A stretch of DNA of 64,000 bases from Cephalotus follicularis (lineage: Eukaryota; Streptophyta; Magnoliopsida; Oxalidales; Cephalotaceae). The notes beneath the pieces are model-generated. The model ran no database searches. It saw only the letters and a list, made by a program, of their open reading frames with translations, and had not been told where the DNA came from. A program made the position numbers and the translations under genes. This document shows, piece after piece, positions 1-11,660 of this stretch. Position 1 is the stretch's first letter. The number at the start of each line of letters is the position of its first letter. The stretch is from assembly GCA_001972305.1 (NCBI GenBank), contig BDDD01002913.1, positions 72,361-136,360 on the forward strand. The letters are read 5' to 3'.

Positions 1-1
1 A

Positions 2-1587
2 TTAGGTGTATCTACTAGATCTAGTATTAATCATAATTATCTTGCTTTCTTATCACAAATAGAGCCTAAGAATATAAATGAGGCCAAAAAATATGAGAAT
101 TGGATCAATTCCATGCAAGAAGAATTAAATCAATTTGAAAGGAGTAAATTATGGAACCTAGTACCTAGACCTAGTAACGAAAACATCATAGGCACAAAAT
201 GGGTTTTTCGTAACAAAGTAGATGACCAAGGAGTTGTTATTAGAAACAAAGCTAGGTTAGTTGCTAAGGGATATTCCCAAGAAGAGGGAATCGACTTTGA
301 TGAGTCATATACACCCGTAGCTAGATTATAGTCCATACGTATGTTGCTTGCATATGCATCATGTAAGGATTTTACTCTCTTTCAAATAGATGTAAAAAGT
401 GCATTATTAAATGGGTTAATAAAGGAGGAAGTTTATGTGGAACAACCTCCCGGGTTTGAAAACGGTCAATTTCACGACCATGTCTTTAAACTTTCAAAGG
501 CATTATATGGCTTGAAACAAGCTCCTAGAGCTTGGTACGAAAAGTTGAGTGGCTATTTACTTGAAAATGGCTTTAAGAGAGGAACTATTGATATCACCCT
601 CTTCACAAAAACTGTTAAGGAAGAAATTTTAATTGTTCAAGTATATGTTGATGATATAATTTTTGGTTCTACTAACAAAGACTTGTGCAAGAGTTTTGCT
701 AAGATCATGCAGGTGGAATTTGAAATGGCATGATGGGTGAGCTCAACTACTTCCTTGGACTTCAAGGCACACAATTAGAGGAAGGAATTTTCATCAACCA
801 TTCAAAGTATGTCAAGGACTTACTCAAAAGATTTGGGATGGAGAACGCCAAAAAGAGTAAGACACCCATGAGCACAACTACAAAGCTTGATAAGGATGAG
901 CAAGGTAAGTCCATTGATCAAAAATTGTATAGAAGCATGATAGGATCATTGCTTTACTTAACGGTAAGTAGGCCGGACATCTTTTTTAGTGTGTGCTTAT
1001 GTGCTAGATTTCAAGCATGCCCCAAAGAATCCCATTTGCATGCCGTAAAAAGAATTTTTAAATATTTAGCATATACACTGTCCTTAGGACTACGGTATCC
1101 TAGGAAATCATCCTTTGACCTACACACTTACTCCGATGCCGATTTCGGTGGATATAAAGTAGATAGAAAAAGCACAAGTGGCACATGTCAATTCTTAGGC
1201 AATATGCTCATTTCTTGGTTTAGCAAGAAACAAAATTCGGTAGCACTTTCGACTACCGAAGCCGAATATATTGCCGTGGGCAGTTGTTGCGCTAAAATCA
1301 TGTGGATGAAGCAACAACTCCTTGACTATGGGTTTAACTTTGAAAAAGTGCCAATTAGGTGTGATAACACTAGTGCGATATGCTTAGGGAAAAACCCGGT
1401 TCATCACTCTAGAACTAAGCACATTGACATAAGATCTCACTTCATAAAAGATCACATAGAAAAAGGTGATATTGAACTAGTTTTCGTCCCAACCCAAGAA
1501 CAAGTCGCGGACATATTCACAAAACCTTTAGATGAACAAACCTTTTCAAAATTTAGATTGGAATTAGGTTTGTGTGAAATTGAGTGA
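2..1587 (+). pseudogene. pol: Copia pol C-terminus: reverse transcriptase and RNase H
   Basis: Polyprotein end of a Ty1/copia element that copies element RNA into DNA inside virus-like particles. The frame is already open at base 2 and runs to about 727. The RT active-site motif YVDD is at 644-655 and the conserved segment KALYGLKQAPRAWY precedes it. A second frame, 730-1587, holds the RNase H domain, with YSDADFGG near 1132-1155 and LSTTEAEY near 1249-1272, and ends in TGA. Breaks: an in-frame TAG at 329-331 and a frameshift near 727-735 between the RT and RNase H halves. The domain order is certain; the Sirevirus assignment rests on overall similarity and the downstream env-like frame. Confidence 0.93.
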
Positions 1588-1689
1588 TTGACATGATTCT
1601 ATGATTGTTGTGATTATATATGTTTGATCAAAATGCTTGTTTTCTCGTTTATGCATCATTTGCATTCATTCTCGCGCGTTTACAGAAAA

Positions 1690-1860
1690 TCGGAAGAAAA
1701 CAGAGCAAAGCGCCGACTGTTGTCTTTAAAGCATCAGCGCTTTAAGCAGAATTAGGGTTCGAAATTGAGGAAATTGGTCAAAGCGTTGACTGTTAACCCT
1801 ACTCCGTCGACGCTTTAGTCGCGTTTTTAGACAGAAAGCGTCGTCTGTCAAGCCATTCTT
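1690..1860 (+). promoter_or_regulatory. Palindrome array in the pol-env spacer of C
   Basis: Non-coding spacer between the pol stop (1587) and the env-like start (1961). It has about seven variants of the AAGCGTCGACGCTTT motif, for example GCATCAGCGCTTTAAG, GTCGACGCTTTAG and AAAGCGTCGTCTG. The same motif fills U3 of this element's LTR at 3995-4375. No other function is visible in 1588-1960. A role as internal promoter or enhancer for the env-like gene is inference. Confidence 0.6.
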
Positions 1861-1960
1861 TACCAAAACATAAACCCTATTTCCAAATAGCAGTGTCCCC
1901 AGAGATTTTTTGGCGCAAAGCACTCGAGAAACACAGATTAACCTTCATTAAACTTCAATC

Positions 1961-3145
1961 ATGCCAAGAGCTAAGAACATTGAGGCAGGACAAGGATCAA
2001 AAACGAAGAAGAAATCACTTGGGCACAAGGGCAAAGGTATTGACACTCAACCAGCCACACCTGAGGTTGTGGCTTCTCTCCCTAGGTATCCTGTAGCTTA
2101 CTTTAATAGGAAGATACTTGTAGGCAAGATTTTAGACTTTGATTTTTGCCAAAATGAAGGATTTCCTATTGTAGAGTGGCTTAGTGCTCAAGGGTTAGAA
2201 CCCTTATTCTGTATCAACTTACCTAGCTATCCAGAGCTAATTAAGGAGTTTTAGGTTCATATTTTGAGTAGCTCTGTGGAAAGTTTAAGCACTGCAGTAA
2301 AAAACAAACCAATTGAGTTGGATTTAGATAGACTAGCCACTATATTGAATGTTCTAAATGGTGGTGCTTGGGGTTAGAACCAACGGTCTTGAGTGACTAG
2401 CCCAAACTTTGATCAACAGGACTGTGTGCGAGTTCTCTTTGGTGAGAATGCTGATCATGTACAACGTATGTACACTAGGAATATCAGTTTACACTATAGA
2501 TTCCTACATCTTGCGGTATGTACGCACATTTTACCTAAAGCTGGTGGGTTCGATGAGGTAACCCACATGGAGGCCTACACCATGTACCACGTGATCACTG
2601 GAAGAAAAATCAATGTTCTCTTCCAGATAATCAATCACATGCATGTGATTCACGATCGATAAAATGTAAGATTGGGTTATAGCAACATCATAACCAAAAT
2701 CCTCCTCTATTTCGATGTTGACCTCACTAGAGAAGTAAACCATCCTCTCCAGAGTGTTGACAAGCTGGGGAAAGGAACCCTTGGGAGAATGGGGCTCAAA
2801 AAGCATAAGAGGCTCGGAACGTGGATTCCAAGGGAAGAGGACTCAAATTGAGTCATTGAAGAGGAAGGAGAGGCTGAGATGGGAGATGAAGCAGAAAATG
2901 TACCACTACCAATCGAACCTCAAGTTGAACCAATTCCGGATGTCAATCTTCCGAGAAGCAAGCTTGATGAGATTTTGGAGGCGATCAAAGGACTCCAGCA
3001 GAATGTTGAAGAAGTAAAAATGAACATGCAATCAGTGAAGAGACGACAAAAGAGAATTGCCAAGAAGTTCGCTGAAACGGGCATTATTGACTATGAGGGT
3101 CTTATCTCTTCATCCTCGAGCCACGACAACAACGACATTCCCTAG
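1961..3145 (+). pseudogene. Sirevirus env-like gene, nonsense-broken
   Basis: One reading frame of 395 codons beginning MPRAKNIEAGQG. It has a basic N-terminus (KTKKKSLGHKGKG), a globular middle, and a C-terminal segment around 2960-3075 (LDEILEAIKGLQQNVEEVK) with heptad character, then a serine/acidic tail. It is interrupted by in-frame stops near 2252, 2375, 2387, 2660 and 2849, but the frame never shifts, so it is called as one gene. Plant Sireviruses carry such a third frame after pol; calling it envelope-like is convention, and I see no convincing signal peptide or transmembrane segment. True function unknown. Confidence 0.7.
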
Positions 3146-3879
3146 ATGATGCAGCAACCGATGACTTGGAGGGAGAGGTCGGTGGTGAAGACGAGGACAC
3201 CCGAATGGACGACTAGGCATATGCATTTCATTTTCTTTGCATTTTATGTTGATTTCTGCTTTGGACATCTTTTTGTGATTTGCAACTTGTACAATTGGTA
3301 GTGTTGTTTGCTATGAGAAATGACTATGTATCGTTATGATTTCTATGTGCAAAACGTGTGTATGCAATATGAAACAATGTTATGGTTTTGGAATGCTTGG
3401 ATTTGTAGTTTGTTCAAATTGGTAGCATTATTTTGAAATGTGAAGTGACTACGTTTTGTTTTTAAGCTCAATGTGCAAAACATGTGTTGGTATACAATGC
3501 AAATGTTATGACTTTTGGAATGTTTTCCCTTTAATGAATTATATGTCATTAAAATTGGAACATGGAATGAATGCTCAAATGACATTGTATTTATCAACGA
3601 AACTTTGATTTGATTATAACGGTTTATATCCTTTTTGAATTGATAACAAAAAGGGGGAGATAGCATAATAATACATAAGAATCACAGAGAATTAATGACA
3701 AAGTAAAACACCCCTTGTGTAACTAAGGGGGAGGTAATGAATTTAGGGGGAGCAAATATGTTTGTGCAACACTTATGCTCTTAAGACTTTACATTTGTGC
3801 ATTATTTGTTAATGTTTTAACTTAACGTTTATTATGCTTAAAATGAAACAAATTTTGTCATCATCAAAAAGGGGGAGAT
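3146..3879 (+). other. 3' untranslated region of C with four polypurine tracts
   Basis: Non-coding AT-rich stretch with four purine tracts: 3648-3660 (AAAAAGGGGGAGA), 3725-3734, 3745-3752, and 3866-3878 directly before the LTR. The last is placed to prime plus-strand DNA synthesis. Repeated PPT copies upstream of the 3' LTR are a known Sirevirus hallmark. No coding capacity is supported here. Confidence 0.8.
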
Positions 3880-5015
3880 TGTTGACATTTATGTCTCAAT
3901 CCTAGTTTTGATGATAACATATTTGTGTTGAAGAAAGTTTCTTGATGTGCAAGAAAACCATGGAATGCACAAAACAGCACAAGAAAACTGTAGAAACAGG
4001 GCAAACCGTCGACGCTCAGGAATAAAGCGTCAGCGCTTTGAGAGACAGTCGAGACAATGAACAAAGCGTCTACCGGTGAAGCACTTTGAGAAGAAGAACA
4101 AATACTCAAACCGTCGATGCCCAACTCCAAGCGTCTGCGCTTTGACACAAAGCGACCGCGCTTTGAGACAAAGCGTCTGCTGATTAAACCAGAGCGCCCA
4201 ATTGGAATTCAATTTGGCCAAAGCGTCGACGCCCAAGACTAAGCGTAAGCGCTTTGAGGTGCCGGTCGACTCTTGAACACAGAATGCTTACGCTTTGACT
4301 CGACAAATTCAAATTAAAATACCTAACGGTCACATAAGCGTCGACGCTTTGAAGGAGACAGTCGGCGCTGTGCATGCAGAACAGAATGCTGACAGAGTTT
4401 TAATGAGCCGTCTTTTATGGAACCACTTGGAAGACAATACCCAACGGATCTCTGAGGCAAAAATATATATATACAAAGATGTTTTGAAAAGAAGGTTGAG
4501 GAGCAACACAAGAGATATCAATTGCAAAAGATTTCAAAGAAAACACACAACTATCATTCAAGTTCAAACCTCATCTCAAAAGCTTTCATTTTATATCTTA
4601 GCCTATCTTTGTTCACAATCATATTGAGCGATTCTATCTTGTAAAATCCAACCTTGTGATAGGTTTAGATCAAAACACTACTTCATCTATTTTGATTGTA
4701 ATAGGGGAGTGAACCCTAAGAGAAATTGGGGAGTGAACCCAAGAGAATTGTAAGTGATTGAGTTCGATCACAAAGGTGTACCGAATAGCACCCGGAATTG
4801 TATTTGGAGACTAGTGGAAACTCAAGGAGATCCTTGGGAAAAGTGGACGTAGGCAAGAGTTACGCCGAACCACTCTAAAATAGTGTTTGAAATCTCTCTA
4901 ACTCTCTCTCTTTGAATTGTTGTTTAAATTGCTATTGCTTGATTTTGTTGTTCATTGTTTTTAAATTGTGAAAAGTTTAATTTATCTTTAGAAAACCGCT
5001 CGGAATTATTCAACA
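3880..5015 (+). repeat. 3' LTR of copia C
   Basis: LTR of 1,136 bp starting TGTTGACATT next to the PPT and ending TTCAACA. Its first 50 bases closely match the LTR start of copia B on the other strand (14936 downward), including CTCAATCCTAGTTTTGATG, so B and C are the same family. U3 carries the palindrome array, then a TATA box at 4464-4474, then the R-U5 region with CGCCGAACCACTCTAAAA, also shared with B. Confidence 0.9.
3995..4476 (+). promoter_or_regulatory. U3 palindrome array and TATA box of LTR C
   Basis: About 13 imperfect copies of AAGCGTCGACGCTTTGA between 4005 and 4375, spaced 15-35 bases apart. Examples are CCGTCGACGCTCAGG, AAAGCGTCAGCGCTTTGAG, AAGCGACCGCGCTTTGAG and AAGCGTCGACGCTTTGAAG. 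About 90 bases after the last copy is TATATATATAC (4464-4474). CG-containing palindromes upstream of the LTR promoter are known in Sireviruses; their binding partner is not visible here. Confidence 0.75.
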
Positions 5016-7162
5016 ATCATGAATACGTTAACAGAAGACAACCGGGATATAAATCCCAACCAAGATCACATATCACAAGAAACCGGGCACATATGAAAAC
5101 AACTTGACTCTCAAATAAAGAATTGCTCAACAACATCAACAACAAAGCTCAAGTATAAGAATGCGGAAACCAATCAAACTCAACAAATCCAGCCCTCAAT
5201 AGCCATCTCATAAAAGAACCACAAAAGAGCACATAGCTAACAACCCAACTCAAACATGACAATACGAAGCTAGAATGAATATAGCAACAACAACAGAAAT
5301 ATTATATGTCTGCAGGAGCCAATGCGGATACGACATCAAGAGTTGAAATGAATATGCGATCACAAGGTCTCATATCAAAGTAGAAGTTCAAACGAGAATA
5401 CTCAAAGGATTCCCGAATAACCAACAATGAAATTGTCTTATAACAATTCACATGGTGGAGTCAAAAATAAGGTCTATCAGCAAATATACTATTAAGAAAC
5501 ACAATCAAAGCATGACCAATGATCAAATTATCAAGAAACAAGTCATGTCACATGATGGAATCCAATAATAAAGGCTATCAACAACATTTGACATTTGAGA
5601 AATCACAATACAGTTACATCGTCAAAGAATAGCAATAAAAAATAAGGTAAAGGAAGGAGATGTTCTACTCACAGAATTACTGAAATCAGCTAATGCGGAC
5701 TAGCCCCTCGATTCTCCGAATCAGTTGTAGGATTCTCGTCTACAAAATCATTACATGACTGACTTAGAATTCATATGTTCTATGCTCGTAACATAAATTT
5801 CATGCATGAAATACCATAATGCTATTGCATCCTACTTATTCTCAAATTCCTGAGCTACTTATCATTCAACTTACTACTTATATCTCATTCCATTGTTCAT
5901 CTTATCACATAATTACCTTTATCACTTTCATTATCACATAACTACTCCTTGTAACTGATTCACATAAATACACCACTAGAATGCTCATATAAGAGCTTTT
6001 TAGTTCCACTAACTCAGTTTCACTCCAAATTCCCAACACATTAGTTAATACAAACTTATTAATACATATCTTACATCGATCATTCATGCTACTCAATATT
6101 CATTATCAATAGCATAATAAACGACTTTGCACAGGAAAAAGAAGGTGAATTGCAACTTACCGGAAACTGGGTTCGCCAGAAAAACTGTGGGTCGTTATCA
6201 ATTGGAACTCCACCATCCTTCACGCTGCATAGACATAACACGTATCGTTACGACATACATACAAGAAACATAATTTGTCGTAATCGGAACTCCGGCCCGA
6301 TTCTGGTCAACCTATTAGGGTTTCGTCGACACTAAAACCAACCCCCTAAACTGCTGTTCAACACCTTATTGATCGAATCTCACTGTGACTCGCCAGGGAA
6401 CGGGAAGCCACCGCCGGCAGTGAGTTTGACTCACTGAGTCAACTCGCTGGTCATCCAACAATTATGGCCACTTCACAAAAAAGTGTCCACGAGGCCCATA
6501 CTACGCGTCTCCGCCCGTAATTCGCCGATAATTGGCGACTGTCGCCTACCCTAACCTCAGGCCTAGCCGCCATTGCTCCAGTCACGCCTTCCACTGGCCT
6601 TAAAAACCCTCGATCTTCCCAACTGTGCCCGTAACACGCCGAAACGTGGCGCCAAAAGCTCGCCACAAGCGGCGCCTAGCTGAGGTGACTGAGTTAACTC
6701 AGCACTCAAAAGCAGGCCGATATGTCTCGGAAAACACCAAAACAAACGTCAAAATGGGTGTAACCGGCCTCCTAGGCGAAGACCGGCCCAACCCATGACA
6801 AACCCGGCGACAAATGGCGACATGAGAGAGGCGGTTCAACATGGATGAAATGAAAAGAGAAGAAAGAAGGAAAGAGAAAGAAGGAAAGAGAAAGTTACCT
6901 GACAGAGAAGATCACACCGTCTGCTGCTATTCCCGGCCTCCGGCGCCGCGCCCGACCCTCCACGCGTCTCTTTCTCCTACTCTTTTTCATCTTCCTTTGT
7001 TTCCTCACACGGGCGCATAGCACCCGTGCCCTCTGTTCTTATTGAAACAGAAGGCACGCCTGACGCCTTCTGGAATTTTTTTTTTTACATTATTCTTAAT
7101 ATAATAATATGCCCACGTAATTTGAATGCCATACAAACAAGAATGTGACACGGGGTGTCACA
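5016..7162 (-). repeat. LTR L, gypsy-type, cut by copia C
   Basis: On the minus strand an LTR begins at about 7162 with TGTGACACCCCGTGTCAC, directly after the RT codons GYHQL of element A, and runs left until copia C interrupts it at 5015. Its segment at 5641-5745 (TTCTACTCACAG ... TTCTCGTCTAC) resembles 18945-19035 in LTR D, so L and D are related. The GC-rich part at 6380-7020 has no convincing gene. The rest of L and any internal region lie left of the window. The right boundary is uncertain by 2 bases. Confidence 0.7.
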
Positions 7163-8119
7163 CAGCTGATGATAACCCGACTTCAGATCAAGTTTGGAGA
7201 ACACCCTTGACCCTTGTAATTGGTCAAACAAATCTTCAATATGTGGAGGAGGATACTTATTCTTGATGGTAGCCTTATTCAACATCCTGTAGTCGATGCA
7301 AAGCCTCATCGACCCATCTTTCTTCTTCACAAATAACACTAGCGTACCCCACGGAGAAACACTGGGCCATACAAAACCCTTATCAATCAGGTCTTGTAGC
7401 TGTAACTTCAACTCTCTCAACTCTGCAGGAGCCATTCGGTAAGGAGCCTTAGACATAGGAGCCGTACCTGGTACTAGGTCAATCAGAAACTCCATGCTCC
7501 TCCTCGGTGACAAAGGCACCAAGTCTGTAGGAAACACATATGGAAATTCATTCATAACCAGAACTTCCTCCAAGCTCTTACCTTTCTCCTTTCTTTTGTC
7601 AACCACGTGCGCTAGAAACCCTTCCCACCCTTTTTCTAGGTACCTCAATGCCCGAATAAAAGATATAATCGGCGTCAAGAACCATTTGTTTCCTTTGAAC
7701 TGTACAGTAGTTCCGTCAGGTAAGCAAAAATCCACAATTTTGTTATAATAGTCCATGTATGCATGGTAAGCTGACAACCAGTCCATACCCAAGATGACAT
7801 CCAAATCATGTATGGCAATACAATCAAATCTGCATACACTGGAACACCTTCCATAGAAATCTTGCAACCTTTATACATTGAATCTGTACACATGGAACCT
7901 CCAGTAGGTGTACTCACATCAAGAACATAGGGGATGCAATCAGGAGACACATTTAAACATGATGTAAAATGGGAAGTAATAAAAGAATGCGATGCTCCCG
8001 AGTCCATCAACACTCTAGCAGAAAAGCTATAAACATATATAGTACCTCCCACAATAGAAGTAGACTTTGGAACCTCTGTCTGAGTGAGAATGAAAACTCT
8101 ACCATTCACGATACCCTTG
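7163..8119 (-). pseudogene. pol: Protease and N-terminal RT of gypsy A
   Basis: Aspartic protease with catalytic LMDSGASHSFI (about 7990-8010) and the later [10 protein letters not shown] segment, then the RT N-terminal half with [38 protein letters not shown] and [13 protein letters not shown] frameshift near 7805-7865 separates the protease start from [12 protein letters not shown] stops at the LTR L junction before its FxDD catalytic motif; residues after GYHQL come from L. RNase H and integrase are absent from the window. Typical plant gypsy pol order (PR-RT). Confidence 0.9.
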
Positions 8120-9278
8120 ACGGTATCTCTCCGCTGTGACGGTCGAGGTGCAGAACCGCTACCACCCACTGGCCCAGTATGTGCTGTCATCTGACCCCTC
8201 GGGCAATCCCTCGCCATGTGGCCAGACTCCCCATATCTCATACACAGCCCTTTCTTCAACCAACAGTCCTTCTGAATGTGACCCATACGGCCACAGGCAG
8301 AATAAGCTCTGGGCCTCGTGTTACTCCCCTGACTGGCAGACTGACTGGATCTATTCTTGGGTGCTTTGATGGTGAATCGCTGCCCTACCATTTTGATGAT
8401 GCTGGCCTAGACTGAGTAGAACTCTATTTACTCTGCTGTTCTTGGGCCCTCTCAGCCCGGTCTTCACCCAATACACTCTCTATCAACCTCGCCTTCTGGG
8501 TAACTTCCACAAAGGTACCCAGCTCCATAACTCTAATCCGAGACCGAAGATCCGGTCACAGGCCTTTCAAGAACCTCTGAATCATCTTTTCTTCATCGGC
8601 CACTAGATAGGCTGAATGTCTGGCAAGCTCCACAAATCAGGCCTGATACTCGGGTACAATCATGTCACCCTGATGCAGCTCCAAGAGCTCCGTGCTCTCC
8701 TTTCCCGCTCTATCCAGGGTACATCAGCCTCTAGGAACTCCTCTTGAAACCCCTCCCAAGTACTAGCAACTCCAGTGGTCTCCCATTTATCTTTGACCAT
8801 CTCCCACTAGTGAGTGGCCTCACCCCATAAGCGGTACATAGCAAATCTCAGTTTCTGTCTGTAGGTGCATTCCATCATTTCGAAGATCTTCTCTAGATCT
8901 GGTAGCCACCTCTCCACAATTGTGGCATCAAGCTCCCTTTTTGAAACTGGGAGGATTTTGTCTCATGAACCTCTCAAGGTTCCTTCCAAACCGATTACCG
9001 TCATCATGTATACTCTGAACAGGAGCCATCTACTGAGGTTGTGCTTGAGCATACAATCTCCGTATCTCCTCCATGTTCGTCGCATTAGCAGCCATCTGTT
9101 GCTAGATGTAGTCAGCGATGCGGTCCATCGGATCTCTTGCACCAGGTGCCACGTCCTGAACATTCATGCTGGTAGCCCCCTGTGGAACATTATTCATTGG
9201 ATCTCCCCCAAGATTTACCTCCTCGGGAACATCCTCATCACAAACTTTACACCTTCTGCGTCTTCTTCGACCGTCCAT
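8120..9278 (-). pseudogene. gag: Gag of gypsy A
   Basis: Capsid/nucleocapsid precursor on the minus strand, starting at 9278 with MDGRRRRRRC. The conserved stretch LERFMRQNPPSF lies near 8955-8995 and the capsid core around 8470-8880 is broken by several stops, including codons inside the N-terminal 100 residues. Two zinc knuckles at about 8215-8310 are both damaged: the first has Tyr where the first Cys belongs (YSACGRMGHIQKDC) and the second has Tyr for its second Cys (CMRYGESGHMARDC). The N-terminus is alignable with the gag of H. Confidence 0.8.
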
Positions 9279-9395
9279 TTGTTCCTATAACATAATAACA
9301 TTAACCATCATGATCAATCTTAAACCATTAATGAACTTCCCTTGGGAACACTTATTTAATTGCCAGGGATAGTATCCTAGCTAAGCATATATGGA

Positions 9396-9416
9396 TATGT
9401 ACTTTGATACTACTAC
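9396..9416 (-). other. Primer-binding site of A
   Basis: Read on the minus strand, the LTR ends GGGGTGTGACA and is followed by GTAGTAGTATCAAAGTAC, a degenerate match to the TGGTATCAGAGC initiator-Met tRNA site common in plant elements. It fixes the element orientation. Confidence 0.65.
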
Positions 9417-10554
9417 TGTCACACCCCATTTCATTGACAACATAAAGGTCATGGTAATTTAACATAAATATTCAGCTTATGCAAATACGGTAAATTTAAA
9501 ACTTTAAATACCATTAACATCTTGCGGAACCATTTAAATATAAGTTGAAAATAAACCGAATCATGCACCCCATACCACATGATTCCATCATTTAACATTA
9601 ATAATTCCTGTCAACGGCCCACAACCAGAGCGTGATAAAAGTCGATTAACATCATTAAAACATTAGTACAGTAATCTAAAATAAAACATGTCTCAAACCA
9701 TCGTTTAACATTTATTTAAGCAGATAAAAATCCGTCTCCCCTCTGATTCGGCCGCGCACGATTGATATCCAAGTCACTGCATAAATCTGTAATAGTAGGG
9801 TGTCAGCCTTTGTCCTCACTCGGCTAAATCATAAATGTAATTTAGGGTCAATGATAATGAATGTCATGTAATCAATGTATCCATGATGCAATACATAATA
9901 TATCACAATACATACATATATGTATATGTATCTATGCCAATATGTGTAACCAAGCCAAGTGGCTACAACCATCAAATCATCAATCATGTCTCAAAGGACA
10001 AATCAAATCCAATCGACTCGGTACGAAGAGCAACGCCATCTACTGGCCCCGACATCGTACTCTTACTCTGGCCCCCGACTCCCGGGTCACGAAGCAAGGC
10101 AACAAATCAAATTCATGATGCTCGCACTCCGTGTTTAGCAATCATGGTAACCCGTGTTACTTGCACTATGTATCTAGTAACATTCTATTTGGGCGTCCCT
10201 AACCATCTCCTGGCACCTAGGAGAACATCCCGCCATCAGCCATCGGCGACTCTCCGTCACTCTAGCCAGTATGGCATCAATCACAATCAATCAATCAAAT
10301 CTAATCTAATAATTTCCAGGTAATTTATAAAAATACTAGAAATAATACATTTGTTTTAAAATGTATTGCATCTTTGAAACCATGTTTCAATCTGTTGAAA
10401 ACTTATATTTATCAAAATATACATTTTCATATCAAATAATTATTTGTATAAAATCATGTACACATTTCTAAAATGAATAAAACACTTTAGAATCATTCGC
10501 ATTTCAATCATCAATTCATTTCATATCAAAATGCTATGCAAACATATGCTCAAA

Positions 10555-11050
10555 ATACAAGTCAGTCCCTCAACAGTCGGCTGCCCCTAATGACAGTGGG
10601 CTGTTTCCTCATGACAGTGGGTTGTTTCCTCTTAACAGTCGGTTGTCCCAGATTTCGCAGTCGGCTGCCTCCCTCAACAGTCGGCTGTCTCATGTTTGAC
10701 AGTTGGTTGCTCGCATAATAGTTGCTTGTCTCCTCAAGATAGTCGGTTGTTTCATGAACAATACGTATCTTCTACATTGCCATTCAACCCAACATTTCCA
10801 CCTCAGGGAATTCGAGTAAAGTGACACGTGGACAGTCGGTTGTCCCATCAATCAGTTGGCTGCCTTCTCTTGGTAATCAGATATTCATACAGAAGGAGAA
10901 AACCTCCATTAAAATGCATGAACAGTCAACTGGCTCCTTAGCACAGTCAGTTGTTACCCTCGAGCAGTCGGCTGTTCGCACTGAACAGTCGACTGGTAGC
11001 CTTGGACAGTCGGCTGTCCTCTTTGGACAATCAGCTGATCCTACGCACAG
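10555..11050 (-). promoter_or_regulatory. CAGTCGGCTG array, leader-side block of LTR A
   Basis: About 18 copies of ACAGTCGGCTGTC variants, for example CAGTCGGCTGCC, CAGTCGGTTGTC, CAGTCGACTGG and CAGTCGGCTGTCC, spaced about 15-30 bases apart. The consensus is a palindrome or near-palindrome. This block lies on the U5 side of the LTR. Confidence 0.7.
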
Positions 11051-11574
11051 TGCACAAAACAGCAGAAAATACATGCAATCATCAATCCAAATCCAAACAC
11101 AACAGAGCATTTATCATCATTAACACATTTCATGCTCATATCACAGTCAATTGCATGCATTTCATTCATAATCGTCCATCATAACGAAACTTAAATCAAA
11201 ACTATGAAATTTCCCCTACCTTTGAATTCCAAATTAGGAATTTCAATCCACCCCTTTAAGTTCCAATCCGAAGCGTTCAAAGCTCCCAGGTCTGGCCAAC
11301 GACTCCAACAGGTCTGGCCCTCCCATTGGTTCGAGTCTCCAAGCTTCCGGTTCAAGCGCAGAGCACTTGGGCTCAACCTCTTTATCTCTTTTCTTCTCCT
11401 TTCTTCCTCACAACTCTCTGTCTTTTGGATTACTGATGGGAAGAGGAGAGAAAATGTGTTTTTATGGAGAAAAATCGCCCCTCTCCCTCATCTATTTCTT
11501 TCGCTACGGGCACAACCCCTAAAATCACTTTCCCTCTGTCATGCCAGGTCTGGCAGCAAGTTATGCTGCCTTAC

Positions 11575-11660
11575 TCGTAGCAGTCGGCTGCTTTGCTTGG
11601 CAGTCGGCTGCCTCTGCCGACACTTCCAACCGGCTGTTTCCTTAGCAGTAGGCTGGTATA
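11575..11660 (-). promoter_or_regulatory. CAGTCGGCTG array, U3-side block of LTR A
   Basis: Three to four copies (GCAGTCGGCTGC twice, then CGGCTGTTTCC and GCAGTAGGCTGG) near the U3 end of the minus-strand LTR. With the block at 10555-11050 they flank the middle of the LTR, as in O. Confidence 0.6.

Larger units (their letters stand above)
1..5015 (+). mobile_element. Copia element C (Sirevirus-type), 3' part
   Basis: Ty1/copia LTR retrotransposon entering from the left edge, so its 5' LTR, gag, protease and integrase lie outside. The visible order is RT, RNase H, spacer, env-like frame, several polypurine tracts and the 3' LTR. The env-like frame, the repeated AAAAAGGGGGAGA tracts and the LTR sequence fit the Sirevirus (SIRE/Maximus) lineage. 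The 3' LTR ends with TCAACA at 5015, the inverse of its TGTTGA start, and ATCAT (5016-5020) should be one TSD copy. It is inserted in LTR L. Both long frames are broken, so this copy cannot supply its own proteins. Confidence 0.9.

Noticed and set aside
8865-9290. 141-codon plus-strand frame
   Set aside because: Antisense of gag of element A, whose minus-strand reading gives recognisable gag motifs.
10555-11050. CRISPR-like array of short repeats with spacers
   Set aside because: Repeats are about 10-14 bases, degenerate and irregularly spaced in a plant LTR; no cas genes, not prokaryotic DNA.
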